Positions 51,467-60,963 of a DNA stretch of 64,000 nt are shown piece after piece; within the stretch, counting starts at the first letter, position 1; each line of letters opens with the position of its first letter. The notes under the pieces were generated by a model, which had not been told where the DNA came from, did no database searches, and saw only the letters and a list, made by a program, of their open reading frames with translations. The stretch covers positions 1,178,001-1,242,000 of the forward strand of contig NZ_CP007440.1 in NCBI RefSeq assembly GCF_001579845.1, in the 5' to 3' direction. The position numbers were made by a program, and so were the translations under genes. This DNA comes from Rhodoplanes sp. Z2-YC6860. Lineage in GTDB: Bacteria > Pseudomonadota > Alphaproteobacteria > Rhizobiales > Xanthobacteraceae.

Positions 51467-53596
51467 CTACGCGGCCTCGCGTCGGCTGCTCGCGACTTCG
51501 GCGAGCCGCCGGTCCTGGAATTGCGGCTCGATCACGAGGCTGCGCGCCGGCAGCTTCACCACGGGCTTCTCGGCTGGCGCCGGCGCGGCGGCTTCGGCCG
51601 CGTTTGTGTGATCGGTCCGGGTCGTCACGATGCTCGCGAACAGCGCGCGCGTGGATGACCAGGCCGATGCCTCGACCTCCACGGTGTCGAGACCCGCGGT
51701 GAACAGCTTGCGAATGAGCAGGTCGCGTTCCAGCGATGGCGGAAGGTCGAACTGCACCGCCACCGCCTGCTGCGAACTGCGCACGACGGCGCCGGCAACG
51801 AACCCAACCTCCTTGACGAAGACCCGAACGGCATCACCGGCACGCACGGACAGGCGGCTGGCGGCGCCGGTGCGGATGCCGACGCCGGAGATCGAAAGAT
51901 CGATGCTTTCGCATTCGGCGATCATGCCGGCCGGGCTGACGATCCAGATCGGCTCGCGGATTTCGATGCGCTCCTCGCCGCGCCGCATCGGTGCCTGCAG
52001 CGCCACCATGCACACCAGGAACAGCACGACCATGTTGATCGCCGACCAGAAGGCGACGACCGGCAGTACGTCCACGTCGTCCACGACGCGCCATTCCGGC
52101 GCCATGTTGGCGAGGATGCCGAGAAACGTCGCGGCCATCAGACCCGCGGCGACCCAGAAGATGCCGCGCGAATAATCCGACTTCTGGCTGGCGCCGCCCT
52201 TCGGCGTCACCTTGAACGGGTGACCAAACGGCTTGATCAGGGTGGCCAGTACGACCGGCAGCACCCGGAAGCTCAGCAGCGTGCCCTGCACCAGCGAAAC
52301 CAAAGGCAGATGCTGGCTTGGCGCGAACACCCACATGCCGCCAGCCGTCGCCAGGATCAGCGGCAGATAATAATGCACGACATCCGGCGCGCTGACATCG
52401 AAGACGGGGGAGATGCCGGCCCACAGGAACACCAGCGGCGCCATCAGCGCAACGAAGGTGCGCAGGCCTAACGTCAGCCAATGGCTCGGCAGGAACAGCA
52501 GCCGCTGCATCAAGGTGAGCCCGGGGCCGAACGGACCCTTCGACAGAAAGAAGATCTGGATGGCGCCGCGCGCCCAGCGCTCGCGCTGCACGAAGAACGC
52601 CTCGACCGATTCCGGGGCCAGCCCATACGCCAGGTGCTCGCTGAGGTAGCGGGTGACATAGCCTTTGCGCAGCAGTGTCATGCTGAGCAGCATGTCTTCG
52701 GTGATCGAGTCGGTCGGCAGGCCGCCGCCGACCTCCTGCAGAGCGCTTCGCCGCGTCACCGAGTTCGAGCCGCAGCAGAACGCCGCGTCCCACGCGTCGC
52801 GGCATGGCATGATCACGTCGAAGAAGAACCGCTGCTCGTCGGGCAGCGACTTGCGCAGCGCGAGGTTCGCCTGCATCGGATCGGGATTGTAGAAGGCGTG
52901 CGGCACCTGGACGATGCCGATCTTGGGATCGGCGAAGAAGCCCACGGTCCGCATCAGGAAATTGCGCTGCGGCACGAAGTCGGCGTCGAAGATCGCGACG
53001 AACTCGCTGTCGGTCTTGGTCAGCGCGTGGTTGATGTTGCCGGCCTTGGCGTGGGCGTTGTCCGGCCGGTTGAGATAGCCGACGCCCTTGCTTTCGCAGA
53101 AATCCTTCAGCCATTCGCGGCGGCCGTCGTCCAGCACCCAGACCTTGGCGTTGGGATAGTCGAGACAGAGCGCGCCGGTGATGGTTTTTTCGAGCACCTC
53201 GACCGGCTCGTTGTAGGTCGGAATGAAAATATCGACGCTCGGGAGCTGCTCCGGAGGCAGCGCGCGCAGCCGCGCCTCGTGCCGGTCGGCCGCCGCGCTG
53301 TGGTTCGTCGTGCGCAGGAACGAGATGTAGAGAATGAGCTGGTCGAAGATCGCGAGGACTTCGACGATGAAGCAGAACCACAGCCACGCGATCTCGTACC
53401 AGGCGCCGTCCGCCGGCAGCACCGTGACGGTGAGCCGCCATTGCAGGTACCAGGCGACGACGCCCCAGACGAGGCAGAACAGCGCCCGGCGCGTCCAGGG
53501 GTTCTCGATCGGCATGCTGTTGCGCAGGAAGTAGATCGCGCCCAGCACAAAGGCGGTCGGCGCCAGCAATTCGAGAAGCGTCATCGAAGACGGCAC
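51467..53596 (-). CDS. GT2 beta-glycan synthase with C-terminal PilZ domain (BgsA/cellulose synthase-like)
   Basis: A 709-residue inner-membrane synthase. Membrane helices flank a GT2 catalytic loop with Asp156-Asp157, Asp204-x-Asp206, the Thr-Glu-Asp300 motif region and QRERW at 337-341, all as in processive cellulose synthases. A PilZ domain follows the last helices, with Arg539-x3-Arg543 and Asp566-x-Ser-x2-Gly571, so c-di-GMP should activate it. No BcsB, BcsC or BcsZ gene is near; instead a membrane-fusion-protein gene lies 30 bases upstream, the order of the bgsBA mixed-linkage beta-glucan genes of Sinorhizobium. The start is GTG, with AAGGA 8 bases before it. The product may be a beta-glucan; cellulose is the alternative. 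Confidence 0.88.
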   Translation of the reverse strand: MPSSMTLLELLAPTAFVLGAIYFLRNSMPIENPWTRRALFCLVWGVVAWYLQWRLTVTVLPADGAWYEIAWLWFCFIVEVLAIFDQLILYISFLRTTNHSAAADRHEARLRALPPEQLPSVDIFIPTYNEPVEVLEKTITGALCLDYPNAKVWVLDDGRREWLKDFCESKGVGYLNRPDNAHAKAGNINHALTKTDSEFVAIFDADFVPQRNFLMRTVGFFADPKIGIVQVPHAFYNPDPMQANLALRKSLPDEQRFFFDVIMPCRDAWDAAFCCGSNSVTRRSALQEVGGGLPTDSITEDMLLSMTLLRKGYVTRYLSEHLAYGLAPESVEAFFVQRERWARGAIQIFFLSKGPFGPGLTLMQRLLFLPSHWLTLGLRTFVALMAPLVFLWAGISPVFDVSAPDVVHYYLPLILATAGGMWVFAPSQHLPLVSLVQGTLLSFRVLPVVLATLIKPFGHPFKVTPKGGASQKSDYSRGIFWVAAGLMAATFLGILANMAPEWRVVDDVDVLPVVAFWSAINMVVLFLVCMVALQAPMRRGEERIEIREPIWIVSPAGMIAECESIDLSISGVGIRTGAASRLSVRAGDAVRVFVKEVGFVAGAVVRSSQQAVAVQFDLPPSLERDLLIRKLFTAGLDTVEVEASAWSSTRALFASIVTTRTDHTNAAEAAAPAPAEKPVVKLPARSLVIEPQFQDRRLAEVASSRREAA

Positions 53597-53626
53597 GTCG
53601 GTTGTCCTTGTCGCGTCGCTGGCCGC

Positions 53627-54919
53627 TTATTTCGCGGCGACCGCCTGGTGGTGATCGTCGGGCCGGTCGTAGCCGACCAGCCGACTCAGAGCCTGAGTCA
53701 TGCTCGCGACGAATGCGAAGGGCGAGCGCTGGAAGCGCACCTCGGCAAGCCGGCCGATGTTGCAGAAGCTGTTGTGGTTGGCTGCATCGTCGGGCAGACC
53801 GATCTCGACCGTGATGCTGTTGGCGTCCGGCCGTTTCACCTGCGCGGCGAGCAAGCGGTCGTCGGTGCGCGCCGCAGAGCCGCGAACCTGCCGGATGCGG
53901 CCCTCCGTCCACTCGTCGCTGCCGACGAGACGCACGTAGGCCGGTGCGCCGGTGCGGAAGCGCTCGAAATCGCGCTCCGGAAGCTCGACAGTCACGAAGC
54001 GATCCTGGCATCCGGCGAGATCGAACACGGTCTGTCCCTCCGCCACGGCCGAGCCGGGGCTTGCCGCCACCGACCAGACCACGTGCCGGCCCGGCAGCGA
54101 GATGTCGGAACGGCTGAGCCGCGCCAGGCGGCTGCGCTCCTGGGCGAGCTCGGCCGCGATCTGCGCCGACTGCGCGGATTCCTCCAGCGCGCGGACCTCG
54201 AGATCCTGACGGCGCAGCATCAGCCGGTCGTGCTGCTGCTGCGAGTACGGCGCATCGTTGATGCCGTCGCGCAGGAACACGCCGTCCTGCGCGGATTTCA
54301 GCTCGACCTCGAGCCGCTTCACCTTGGAATCGCCGACCTCGCAGCGCGCCGAGGTGGCTTCCAGCGTGGCCGATGCCTCCGCGCTCTTGATGGCCGTGAC
54401 GGTTCCGCTCTTCACCAACTGCTCAAGCCGGCCGCTGACGTCGCGCCGCAGCGCAAGCTCCGCAGTGCAGCCGGCCTTTTCGGCGCGCGCCTCGTCGAGC
54501 TCGTAGTTCAGCCGCGTGATCACGCCGTTGCGATGGATGGCGGTGCGAGCCATCAACTCCTTGTCGGCGGTCTCGATCTCGGAAAGCTGCTGGCGCGCGA
54601 GGTCGGCCCGTTCCTTGGTGACGGCTTGCTGGCTCTCGAGGTGGACCAGATGCCGCTGGTCGGGCGCCCGCGCTTCGATGAGCGGCAGGGCCATCGGCTG
54701 GTCGAGGAAATCGCCTTTGCGCGGAAGATCAACGGTCAACTGGCCGGCGATCGGCGCGGCCACGCGCACCAGTTCGGCGTTGACGAAGGCCGAGCTCGCG
54801 ATGCGATAGTTGAGATAGGGAAGAAACGCCCAGGCGCTGGTGGCGATCAGTCCACCGGCCAAGACGAGCCGGACGGAGCGGCGGCGGACAAGCTGCTGAA
54901 GGCGGTCGGGGCTGGACAT
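53627..54919 (-). CDS. Membrane fusion (HlyD-like) partner of the glycan synthase (BgsB-like)
   Basis: A 430-residue protein with one N-terminal membrane helix (about residues 18-37), a biotinyl-lipoyl half-motif after it, a long coiled-coil hairpin (about residues 90-260) and a C-terminal beta-barrel domain. This is the layout of HlyD-type adaptors, here lacking any ABC exporter. The gene is immediately upstream of the GT2-PilZ synthase, so it most likely guides the nascent glycan through the periplasm. The ATG at 54919 has GAGAGG 6 bases upstream. A divergent FixJ-type regulator lies 431 bases away, with a perfect 6-4-6 palindrome between the two. Confidence 0.87.
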   Translation of the reverse strand: MSSPDRLQQLVRRRSVRLVLAGGLIATSAWAFLPYLNYRIASSAFVNAELVRVAAPIAGQLTVDLPRKGDFLDQPMALPLIEARAPDQRHLVHLESQQAVTKERADLARQQLSEIETADKELMARTAIHRNGVITRLNYELDEARAEKAGCTAELALRRDVSGRLEQLVKSGTVTAIKSAEASATLEATSARCEVGDSKVKRLEVELKSAQDGVFLRDGINDAPYSQQQHDRLMLRRQDLEVRALEESAQSAQIAAELAQERSRLARLSRSDISLPGRHVVWSVAASPGSAVAEGQTVFDLAGCQDRFVTVELPERDFERFRTGAPAYVRLVGSDEWTEGRIRQVRGSAARTDDRLLAAQVKRPDANSITVEIGLPDDAANHNSFCNIGRLAEVRFQRSPFAFVASMTQALSRLVGYDRPDDHHQAVAAK

Positions 54920-54995
54920 TGGCGGCCTCTCATGTCGACGCGGGCGCAAATCTCGGTTGCCTTGCCGTCGATGATGTTAGCGATCGGCCGTATAT

Positions 54996-55011
54996 GAACT
55001 GGGATCAGTTC
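54996..55011. promoter_or_regulatory. Candidate operator, GAACTG-N4-CAGTTC palindrome
   Basis: A perfect inverted repeat of six bases on each side of GGAT lies 76 bases before the start of the membrane fusion gene and 339 bases before the divergent FixJ-type gene. It is the only clear palindrome in the 431-base gap (54920-55350), in which no gene was found. The cognate protein is unknown. Confidence 0.4.
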
Positions 55012-55350
55012 GACGCGCTGTACGTACAATTCCGATGAATGAAAGAGATGGTTGCCCAATTGCTAACGATTCATCGGGCTTTTGACTGGTCCGACACCTC
55101 GGCTCGGATTTGCCCCCGCTGTCTGTGAATTGAGCAGGCCGCATGCCGGTCTGAATTTTTGCCGACATTGCCGGCTCCGGTTGGGGCTTCCGGACGAAAA
55201 AAGGGTATGGCTTTCAACCTGTTCGATGTGCAACGATTTGCTTCTGTTGAGAGCTGCCGCATCCCGCAAGGGGATGGTTGTGCCACCGCTGAAGCGGCGG
55301 TAATCGACAGTCCGGGGGGAACAGAGGAGCGGGCTGAGGAGGCCAACGGA

Positions 55351-55989
55351 ATGCAAGCTTCAGGCCCGTCGGGAGAGATTTTCATCGTCGATGACGACCC
55401 GGCCGTGCGTGAAACCTTGTCCCTGCTGTTTTCAAACGCCGGCTACAACGTCGTCCGCTTCGCCGAAGGCGCCGCGTTTCTGAAGGTTGCCAAAGAGCGC
55501 AACCCGACCTGCATCATTCTAGACGTCCACATCCCGGGCAAGACCGGCATCGACATCCTCAAGGAATTGAACGCCCAGGATTATCCGGCGCCGATCTTCA
55601 TCATGTCGGGCCAGGGCGACATCGCCATGGCGGTCGACGCCATCAAGAACGGCGCGCTGGACTTCATCGAGAAGCCGTTTCGCGGCAGCGAGGTGGTCAC
55701 GCGGGTTCGCGAAGCGGTCGAGGCCAACGCCCGGCAAAAGAGCGCCGTTGCCGTCAACGGCGCCAAGAGGGCATTCAACTTCCCGGGCCGCGAGCCGCTG
55801 ACGAGCCGCGAGCAGGACGTTCTGGATTGCATCGTGAAAGGCGAGTCGAACAAGGAGGCGGCGCGGCGGCTCGGCATCAGCCCGCGCACCATCGAGGTGC
55901 ACCGCTCGCGCATCATGGAAAAGCTCGAAGCCAAGAATGCCGCTGATCTGATCCGCATCGTCATGAGCGAAGGCCGGGCGCATCCCTGA
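55351..55989 (+). CDS. FixJ/NarL family response regulator
   Basis: A 212-residue two-domain regulator. The receiver domain (residues 8-122) has the acidic cluster VDDD at 13-16, phospho-acceptor Asp58 and Lys108. A LuxR-type helix-turn-helix follows (about residues 145-205, with LTSREQDVLDCIVKG and RTIEVHRSRIMEKL). The ATG at 55351 has GAGGAGG about 9 bases upstream. It is convergent with a large hybrid histidine kinase 24 bases away, which may be its partner, and divergent from the glycan synthase pair, a possible target. Confidence 0.93.
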   Translation: MQASGPSGEIFIVDDDPAVRETLSLLFSNAGYNVVRFAEGAAFLKVAKERNPTCIILDVHIPGKTGIDILKELNAQDYPAPIFIMSGQGDIAMAVDAIKNGALDFIEKPFRGSEVVTRVREAVEANARQKSAVAVNGAKRAFNFPGREPLTSREQDVLDCIVKGESNKEAARRLGISPRTIEVHRSRIMEKLEAKNAADLIRIVMSEGRAHP

Positions 55990-56013
55990 GGCGTGTCCGG
56001 CTTCGGATGGGCC

Positions 56014-59000
56014 TCAGGCGCGCTCCGGCACGGCCTTCCGGATCATGCGGGCCAGATCGGCCTTGCGATACGGCTTGGCCAGCAGCAGCACGCCGGGGTC
56101 GAGCCGGCCGTGATGCACGATGGCATTCTCGCTGTATCCCGACGTGTACAGGATCCCGATGTTCGGTCGCAGCAGTTTGACCTGATCGGCGAGCTGGCGG
56201 CCGTTCATGCCCGGCATGATCACGTCGGTGAACAGCACGTCGATGTTTTTGCCGGTCTTGATCACTTCCAGAGCCTCGGCCGCATTGGTCGCAGTCGTCA
56301 CGTCGTAGCCGAGGCTCAGAAGCTGCGTCACGACGTAGGAGAGCACGAGCGCATCGTCCTCGACCACGAGGATCGCCTCCGAGCCGCCCTGGACATCCGG
56401 AGCGGCCGACGTGTCGCGCGCCTCCGCCTTGCCGAGCGAGGGCGGCAGATAGAGCTTGATCGTCGTGCCCTGGCCTTCCTCGCTGTAGATCTTGATGTGC
56501 CCGCCGGTCTGCTTGACGAAGCCATAGACCATGCTCAGCCCAAGCCCGGTGCCCCGGCCCACCGCCTTGGTGGTGAAGAACGGCTCGAACACCTTCTCCT
56601 GGATGTTTTTCGGAATGCCCGCGCCGGTGTCGCTCACGGCGAGCATCACGTATCGGCCGGGCTTCACCTCCCGGTTTTCTTTTGCATAGGATTCGTCGAG
56701 GAACGCCGGGCTGGTTTCGATCAGCAGCCGGCCGCCATGGGGCATGGCGTCGCGCGAGTTCAGCGAAAGATTGAGCAGCGCGGTCGTGAGCTGGCTCGGA
56801 TCGACCAGTGCCGGCGGCAGGCCATCCTTCAGCAGAGCCTCGACTTCGATGTGCTCGCCGAGCGTCGGCTTCAACAGCTTCACGGTGTCGACGACCAGGT
56901 CGTTGAGATCGACCTCGCGCGGCTGCAGCGGTTGCCGCCGGGCGAAGGCCAGCAGGCGCTGGGTGAGGTCGGCGCCGCGGCCGGCCGCTTCGTCGATCAT
57001 CTTGGCGATCGCCGCAAGGCTCGGCTTGTCGGCGACCGCGTCGGCGAGAATCTCGATCGTGCCGGTGATGACGGTGAGGATGTTGTTGAAGTCGTGCGCG
57101 ACGCCGCCGGTGAGTTCGCCCACGGCTTCCATCTTCTGGGCCTGGCGAAGCTGCCGTTCCGTCTCCTTGATCTGCGTGATGTCGTGATAAACCACGACGC
57201 CGCCGGTGATGCGGCCGTTCCGATCGCGGATCGGTCCGCCGTTGGTGACCACGTTGTGGATTTTATCGGCGGTTTTGTGATGAATGACGATCTCGAAGTT
57301 CGAGAGCGTTTCGCCGCGCACCGCCCGCATCAGCGGCCGCCCGTTGATCGGAACGAGCTCGTTGCTGTCCGGCAGCCGCACTTCGTTCGGCACCGACCAC
57401 TCCGCGGGCGTCTGCCCGGTGATGATGCTCATCAGCTTCTCGGCTGCCGGATTCGAATAGATGACGGAGCCCTTGTCGTCCGCAACGAGCACGGCGTCGG
57501 TCATGCTGCCGATCGTGTTGCTCAGGATGTCGACGAGCTTCTGACGCTCCTCCATCTCGTGCTTGAGGTCTTCGGCAGCGCGCTTCCGCGACGTAATGTC
57601 GTGGGCGACCGCTGCGGCGCCGATGATCTCGCCGGATGGAGATCTGACCGGAGAAACCGACAGCGAGACGTCGATCTGTCTGCCATCCTTTGCGATCCGC
57701 ACCGTTTCAAAATGCTCGAATTGTGCACCGTCGCCGAGTTGCACAAGCATCTTGCGATGATCGTCACGACGGTCTTCCGGTACGATCATTCCGATGTTCT
57801 TGCCGATGGCCTCTGCTGCCGCGTAGCCGAACAATGCCTCCGCGGAGTGATTCCAGCCCGTGATGGTGCCGGCGAGTGTGTTGGTGATAATGGCGTCCTG
57901 GGAGGACTCGACGGCGGCGATGTATTGCTGCTCACGTTCGGCGTAATCGCGAAGCTTCGTCTCCGCGACCTTGCGTGCCGTCACGTCACGGCCGATGAAA
58001 TAGTGCTGTTGATCCTCCTCAGACCAGACCCCGGTCCACTCCAGCGGGACCACGTGGCGGTCTTTGCGGACATAGCGGCATTCGAAGTTTCGCATCACCC
58101 GGCCGCGCCGGGCGGCGCGCATCTCTGTGCGGGTGATGTCGATATCGTCCGGGTAAACGAGTTCGACGGCATTGCGCCCGACCAGTTCATCCGGCTGATA
58201 GCCGAGAATCGCGAAGCTGCTCGGGCTGACCTGGACGAACGTGCCCTTGCGATCGACCACAAGAATGAGATCCAACGATCGGTCGAAGATCCGCTGGCGC
58301 TGCGCAACCTCACGGCTGAGTGCCGCGGTTTTCTCCCTGGCATCCGTGGCCATGCGGTTGAAAGCGTTGGCAAGCACGCCGATTTCGCCGCTGGCGCCGA
58401 CTGGCAAAGCAAGCGGCTGGCCCGTTGAGAAGCCGTTGACCGCTCGGGTCATCTGCACGACGGGCTTGGCGAGCGAACGCGCGAGGAAGGCTGCGAACAG
58501 CGCCGCGGCCAGCACAGCGATGGCGCCTGCGACGAAGACCGACTGCCGCAGGCTTGCGGCGGGCGCCAGAATGACCGAGCGCGGTGTCGTCTCGATCACC
58601 GCCACGCGTGGGCCTCCGGCCGGACGGGCGTAGATCAGCGCCGCCGCTCCCGATTCGCCGCCGACATTTTCTATGGGCATCGATATGCCGCTATCGGGGA
58701 TCGAGGCTTTGGCGAGGTCGGGAAAATCATCCTGCCAGCGCGCGCGTTTTCCGAATTCGAAAGCGAAGCCTTTTCCAGCATCAGGGGTCAATAGATAGTC
58801 CCCCTGTTCATTAACCAGATAGACTTGGCCACCTGGGCGGATCAGGCTCTGCAGCCGGTCGAAAATCGGCCGCATGTCCAGATTGATGACGACGATCCCG
58901 AACGGCGCTCCGTCCGGCTTGTGGATGGGTGTCGCCACCCTCATCGTGGGCACATGCGGAACCGCGATGGCATCGCGGTCGCGAAGAAGATCGATCGGCG

Positions 59001-59508
59001 AGACGTAGATTTTTCCCGGAGGCAGTGCGATCGCGGCCTTGAAGAACTCCCGGTCGGCTCTGGATTGCAACTCTGAACCATGGGCGACATGGGGCGTGCG
59101 GTTCGGCCCGGACCGGTCGACCCGCACGATTTCCGCTCCAGAGGCATCGATGATGCGGAACTGATTGAACGAACTTTTCGATTCCAACTCGGCGCGGTAG
59201 CGTGCCGCCATTCGCTCGTGCCACTTCTCCTCCGTCGTTGCGTCGAGAGGGTCCATCCCGCCTGCCATATGGGCGCGAACGATGCCTTCCAGCGCCACCG
59301 CAGAGCGGAACCCCAGGATGTCGTCGCGGGCGCCGCGGGCGTAACCCTCGAGCTCGGAGGCGAGCAGCCGGGCATGACCGTCGATGCGCTCCAAGGCCCG
59401 CGGCCAGGTCGCCGTCTCGAGATTGCGGTAACTCAGGAAGCTGACCGCGCCGACCGTCAGCAGGACGAGCGAGATCATGGCGATGGCGAGACGGAGCGAA
59501 AGACGCAT
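56014..59508 (-). CDS. Hybrid sensor histidine kinase: dCache, HAMP, PAS repeats, HisKA, HATPase, receiver
   Basis: A 1164-residue membrane sensor. Helix 1 (residues 7-27) and helix 2 (near 325-345) bracket a periplasmic dCache-like ligand domain. A HAMP segment follows, then three PAS domains (about 405-520, 530-645 and 665-780). The kinase core has phospho-acceptor His805 in GGVAHDFNN and the ATP-binding boxes to about 1030, and a C-terminal receiver has Asp1095 ([11 protein letters not shown]). The signal is unknown. It is preceded on the same strand by a single-domain response regulator gene (59551-59931, gap 42 bases) and faces the FixJ-type gene, so a phosphorelay of three proteins is likely. 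Confidence 0.93.
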   Translation of the reverse strand: MRLSLRLAIAMISLVLLTVGAVSFLSYRNLETATWPRALERIDGHARLLASELEGYARGARDDILGFRSAVALEGIVRAHMAGGMDPLDATTEEKWHERMAARYRAELESKSSFNQFRIIDASGAEIVRVDRSGPNRTPHVAHGSELQSRADREFFKAAIALPPGKIYVSPIDLLRDRDAIAVPHVPTMRVATPIHKPDGAPFGIVVINLDMRPIFDRLQSLIRPGGQVYLVNEQGDYLLTPDAGKGFAFEFGKRARWQDDFPDLAKASIPDSGISMPIENVGGESGAAALIYARPAGGPRVAVIETTPRSVILAPAASLRQSVFVAGAIAVLAAALFAAFLARSLAKPVVQMTRAVNGFSTGQPLALPVGASGEIGVLANAFNRMATDAREKTAALSREVAQRQRIFDRSLDLILVVDRKGTFVQVSPSSFAILGYQPDELVGRNAVELVYPDDIDITRTEMRAARRGRVMRNFECRYVRKDRHVVPLEWTGVWSEEDQQHYFIGRDVTARKVAETKLRDYAEREQQYIAAVESSQDAIITNTLAGTITGWNHSAEALFGYAAAEAIGKNIGMIVPEDRRDDHRKMLVQLGDGAQFEHFETVRIAKDGRQIDVSLSVSPVRSPSGEIIGAAAVAHDITSRKRAAEDLKHEMEERQKLVDILSNTIGSMTDAVLVADDKGSVIYSNPAAEKLMSIITGQTPAEWSVPNEVRLPDSNELVPINGRPLMRAVRGETLSNFEIVIHHKTADKIHNVVTNGGPIRDRNGRITGGVVVYHDITQIKETERQLRQAQKMEAVGELTGGVAHDFNNILTVITGTIEILADAVADKPSLAAIAKMIDEAAGRGADLTQRLLAFARRQPLQPREVDLNDLVVDTVKLLKPTLGEHIEVEALLKDGLPPALVDPSQLTTALLNLSLNSRDAMPHGGRLLIETSPAFLDESYAKENREVKPGRYVMLAVSDTGAGIPKNIQEKVFEPFFTTKAVGRGTGLGLSMVYGFVKQTGGHIKIYSEEGQGTTIKLYLPPSLGKAEARDTSAAPDVQGGSEAILVVEDDALVLSYVVTQLLSLGYDVTTATNAAEALEVIKTGKNIDVLFTDVIMPGMNGRQLADQVKLLRPNIGILYTSGYSENAIVHHGRLDPGVLLLAKPYRKADLARMIRKAVPERA

Positions 59509-59550
59509 TACTCAGCCTCGCCACATCGTGCGCTGTGAGCCATTCTGCGA

Positions 59551-59931
59551 TCAGCCTCCGCCGGCAAGACAGCGGTCGACGGCTTCCACCAAGGTGGCCG
59601 GCCTGAAGGGCTTGCGAAGGCTTTCGACGGCACCGAGCTTCGTTCCAAACGACAGGTAGTCGGGCGTGCTGGTCTGATCGGCCGTGGCGCCGGACATGAC
59701 GATGATTGGAAGCTCTGGCTTCGATCCGCGCAAGACCCGAACGGTCTCGAGCCCGTCCATTTCCGGCATGAAAATGTCGATGAGAAGCAGATCGAACCGG
59801 TCCGCTTCGAGAAGCTTCAGGCCGCTGCGGCCGTTTTGCGCCGTGACGACCTGGTGCCCGGCGCGCTCGAGAATCGCGCTGACGGTTGCGCACACGGCGC
59901 CATCATCGTCGATCGCAAGGACACGGGCCAT
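59551..59931 (-). CDS. Single-domain response regulator
   Basis: A 126-residue CheY-like receiver with no output domain. The acidic pair is at residues 8-10 (IDDD), the phospho-acceptor Asp52 lies in LLIDIFMPEMDG, and Lys107 in LRKPF completes the site. The loop between beta4 and beta5 is longer than usual (GATADQTSTPDYLSFGTK). It is encoded 42 bases upstream of the hybrid kinase gene on the same strand, so it likely receives phosphate from, or feeds, that kinase. The ATG at 59931 has only a weak ribosome site. Confidence 0.9.
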   Translation of the reverse strand: MARVLAIDDDGAVCATVSAILERAGHQVVTAQNGRSGLKLLEADRFDLLLIDIFMPEMDGLETVRVLRGSKPELPIIVMSGATADQTSTPDYLSFGTKLGAVESLRKPFRPATLVEAVDRCLAGGG

Positions 59932-60287
59932 TCTGGAACCATACGGGTTCGATTGAATCACCTTAGCGTACAACTTAGCAAAGTTCTTTGCGATTTCAGC
60001 GGGACTTGGCCTGTGGACGGCGGCAAGCGACCCGGTTTTGGTTATCGGCTGCTTAATCACGCAGGGGCCGGCTTGAACCGGTCTCGGCAGTTCTTCGCGC
60101 CCATAACCAAAAAAGCAGTCTCGCCCATAGGGCATGCCGTCAACGCAGCGACGCCTCCGATGTTTCAGCGTCTGCCTGGCCTGACGAAGACGCAGGAGCT
60201 CGCAGAGGCCGCTGGATATTCGATGAGCCCACATCGTGCGTAGTTGTACGGATATTCGCGCGACACACGCGATGCTACGAAAACATA
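59932..60287. other. Gene-free divergent region of 356 bases
   Basis: I see no gene here. The frame of the leftward response regulator stays open upstream into this region but has no start with a ribosome site. The stretch must contain the promoter of that gene and that of the small rightward gene at 60288. Confidence 0.5.
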
Positions 60288-60449
60288 ATGGTTTACAGCA
60301 GCCGCGACTTTCAGTTTTACGCACATTGGTGCGCCCGCCTCGCAGATCAATGCAAGGATCCGGCGATCGCAACCGATCTGCGCACGATCAGCCGAGAGCT
60401 GATCATGAAAGCGCAGGATGAAGCCCGTTTGAAAAATAACGCTGCCTGA
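60288..60449 (+). CDS. Small 53-residue protein of unknown function
   Basis: A short reading frame that begins MVYSSRDFQFYAHWCARLA and ends LKNNAA. It is an almost wholly helical, charged protein with two Cys and two aromatic clusters near the N-terminus, no signal peptide, and codon use like its neighbours. A perfect rho-independent terminator starts 26 bases after the stop, which supports a real, independently ended transcript. Proteins of this look are common in Bradyrhizobium-like genomes, but I know of no function. It is flanked by the leftward response regulator and the rightward PilZ gene. Confidence 0.7.
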   Translation: MVYSSRDFQFYAHWCARLADQCKDPAIATDLRTISRELIMKAQDEARLKNNAA

Positions 60450-60475
60450 AGAAGCGCGTTTGTTGACTCGACTTG

Positions 60476-60513
60476 AGGCCCTGCTTCCGGGGGGGAGCAG
60501 GGCCTTTCTTTAC
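60476..60513 (+). terminator. Rho-independent terminator of the 53-residue gene
   Basis: A perfect 10-bp stem (60476-60485 with 60496-60505) encloses a ten-base loop of mostly G and is followed by TTCTTT. Confidence 0.92.
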
Positions 60514-60655
60514 GGGGAAAAGCCCGACAACTTGAATCGATCTCCCCGACAGTTCCGTGCAACTACGGATGGACCCGTTAGCTCCAAAGTAACGACCGCA
60601 GCCCGATTCTTCCGGCAACAATAGAACGGAAGTCGGCAGGGAAAGTCAGGGTGCC

Positions 60656-60958
60656 ATGGCACGGGATCAGCGTCACTCGCGTCGCACACGCCTGGACCGG
60701 CGCTGCTGGGTGGACACGGGCGGCAACCGGCCCCGTCATGAATGCCTGATCGAGAACGTTTCAGAGACAGGCGCGCGGATCACGCTGCCGGCTGGAGCCA
60801 CACTGCCCGAGACGGTCGATCTGCATCTGACCGGCGTCGTTGCTGTGATTCGTAAATCCGAGGTTGTCTGGCAAACCGCGACCGAAGCCGGACTTCACTT
60901 CCTCGATCGGCCACGGATGCCGGGATCGCCACGCCTCGTGCCGCAAGTCACCGTCTGA
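60656..60958 (+). CDS. PilZ domain c-di-GMP receptor
   Basis: A 100-residue single PilZ domain. The Arg-rich N-terminus (RRTRLDRRCW, residues 9-18) supplies the R-x3-R element and ENVSETGA near residue 33 supplies the [N/D]-x-S-x2-G element, so c-di-GMP binding is expected. Such proteins act as adaptors that turn the second messenger into motility or envelope responses. It starts 142 bases after the terminator of the previous gene and its stop is 5 bases before the start of a diguanylate cyclase gene, which places maker and receptor of c-di-GMP in one operon. Confidence 0.88.
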   Translation: MARDQRHSRRTRLDRRCWVDTGGNRPRHECLIENVSETGARITLPAGATLPETVDLHLTGVVAVIRKSEVVWQTATEAGLHFLDRPRMPGSPRLVPQVTV

Positions 60959-60963
60959 CCGTT

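Noticed and set aside
51467-53596. Classical bacterial cellulose synthase operon
   Set aside because: Catalytic motifs fit, but BcsB, BcsC, BcsZ and other accessory genes are absent and an HlyD-like partner is present instead.
55993-58428. 811-codon plus-strand frame opposite the hybrid kinase
   Set aside because: Shadow frame; no domain, and the kinase on the other strand is complete with all motifs.
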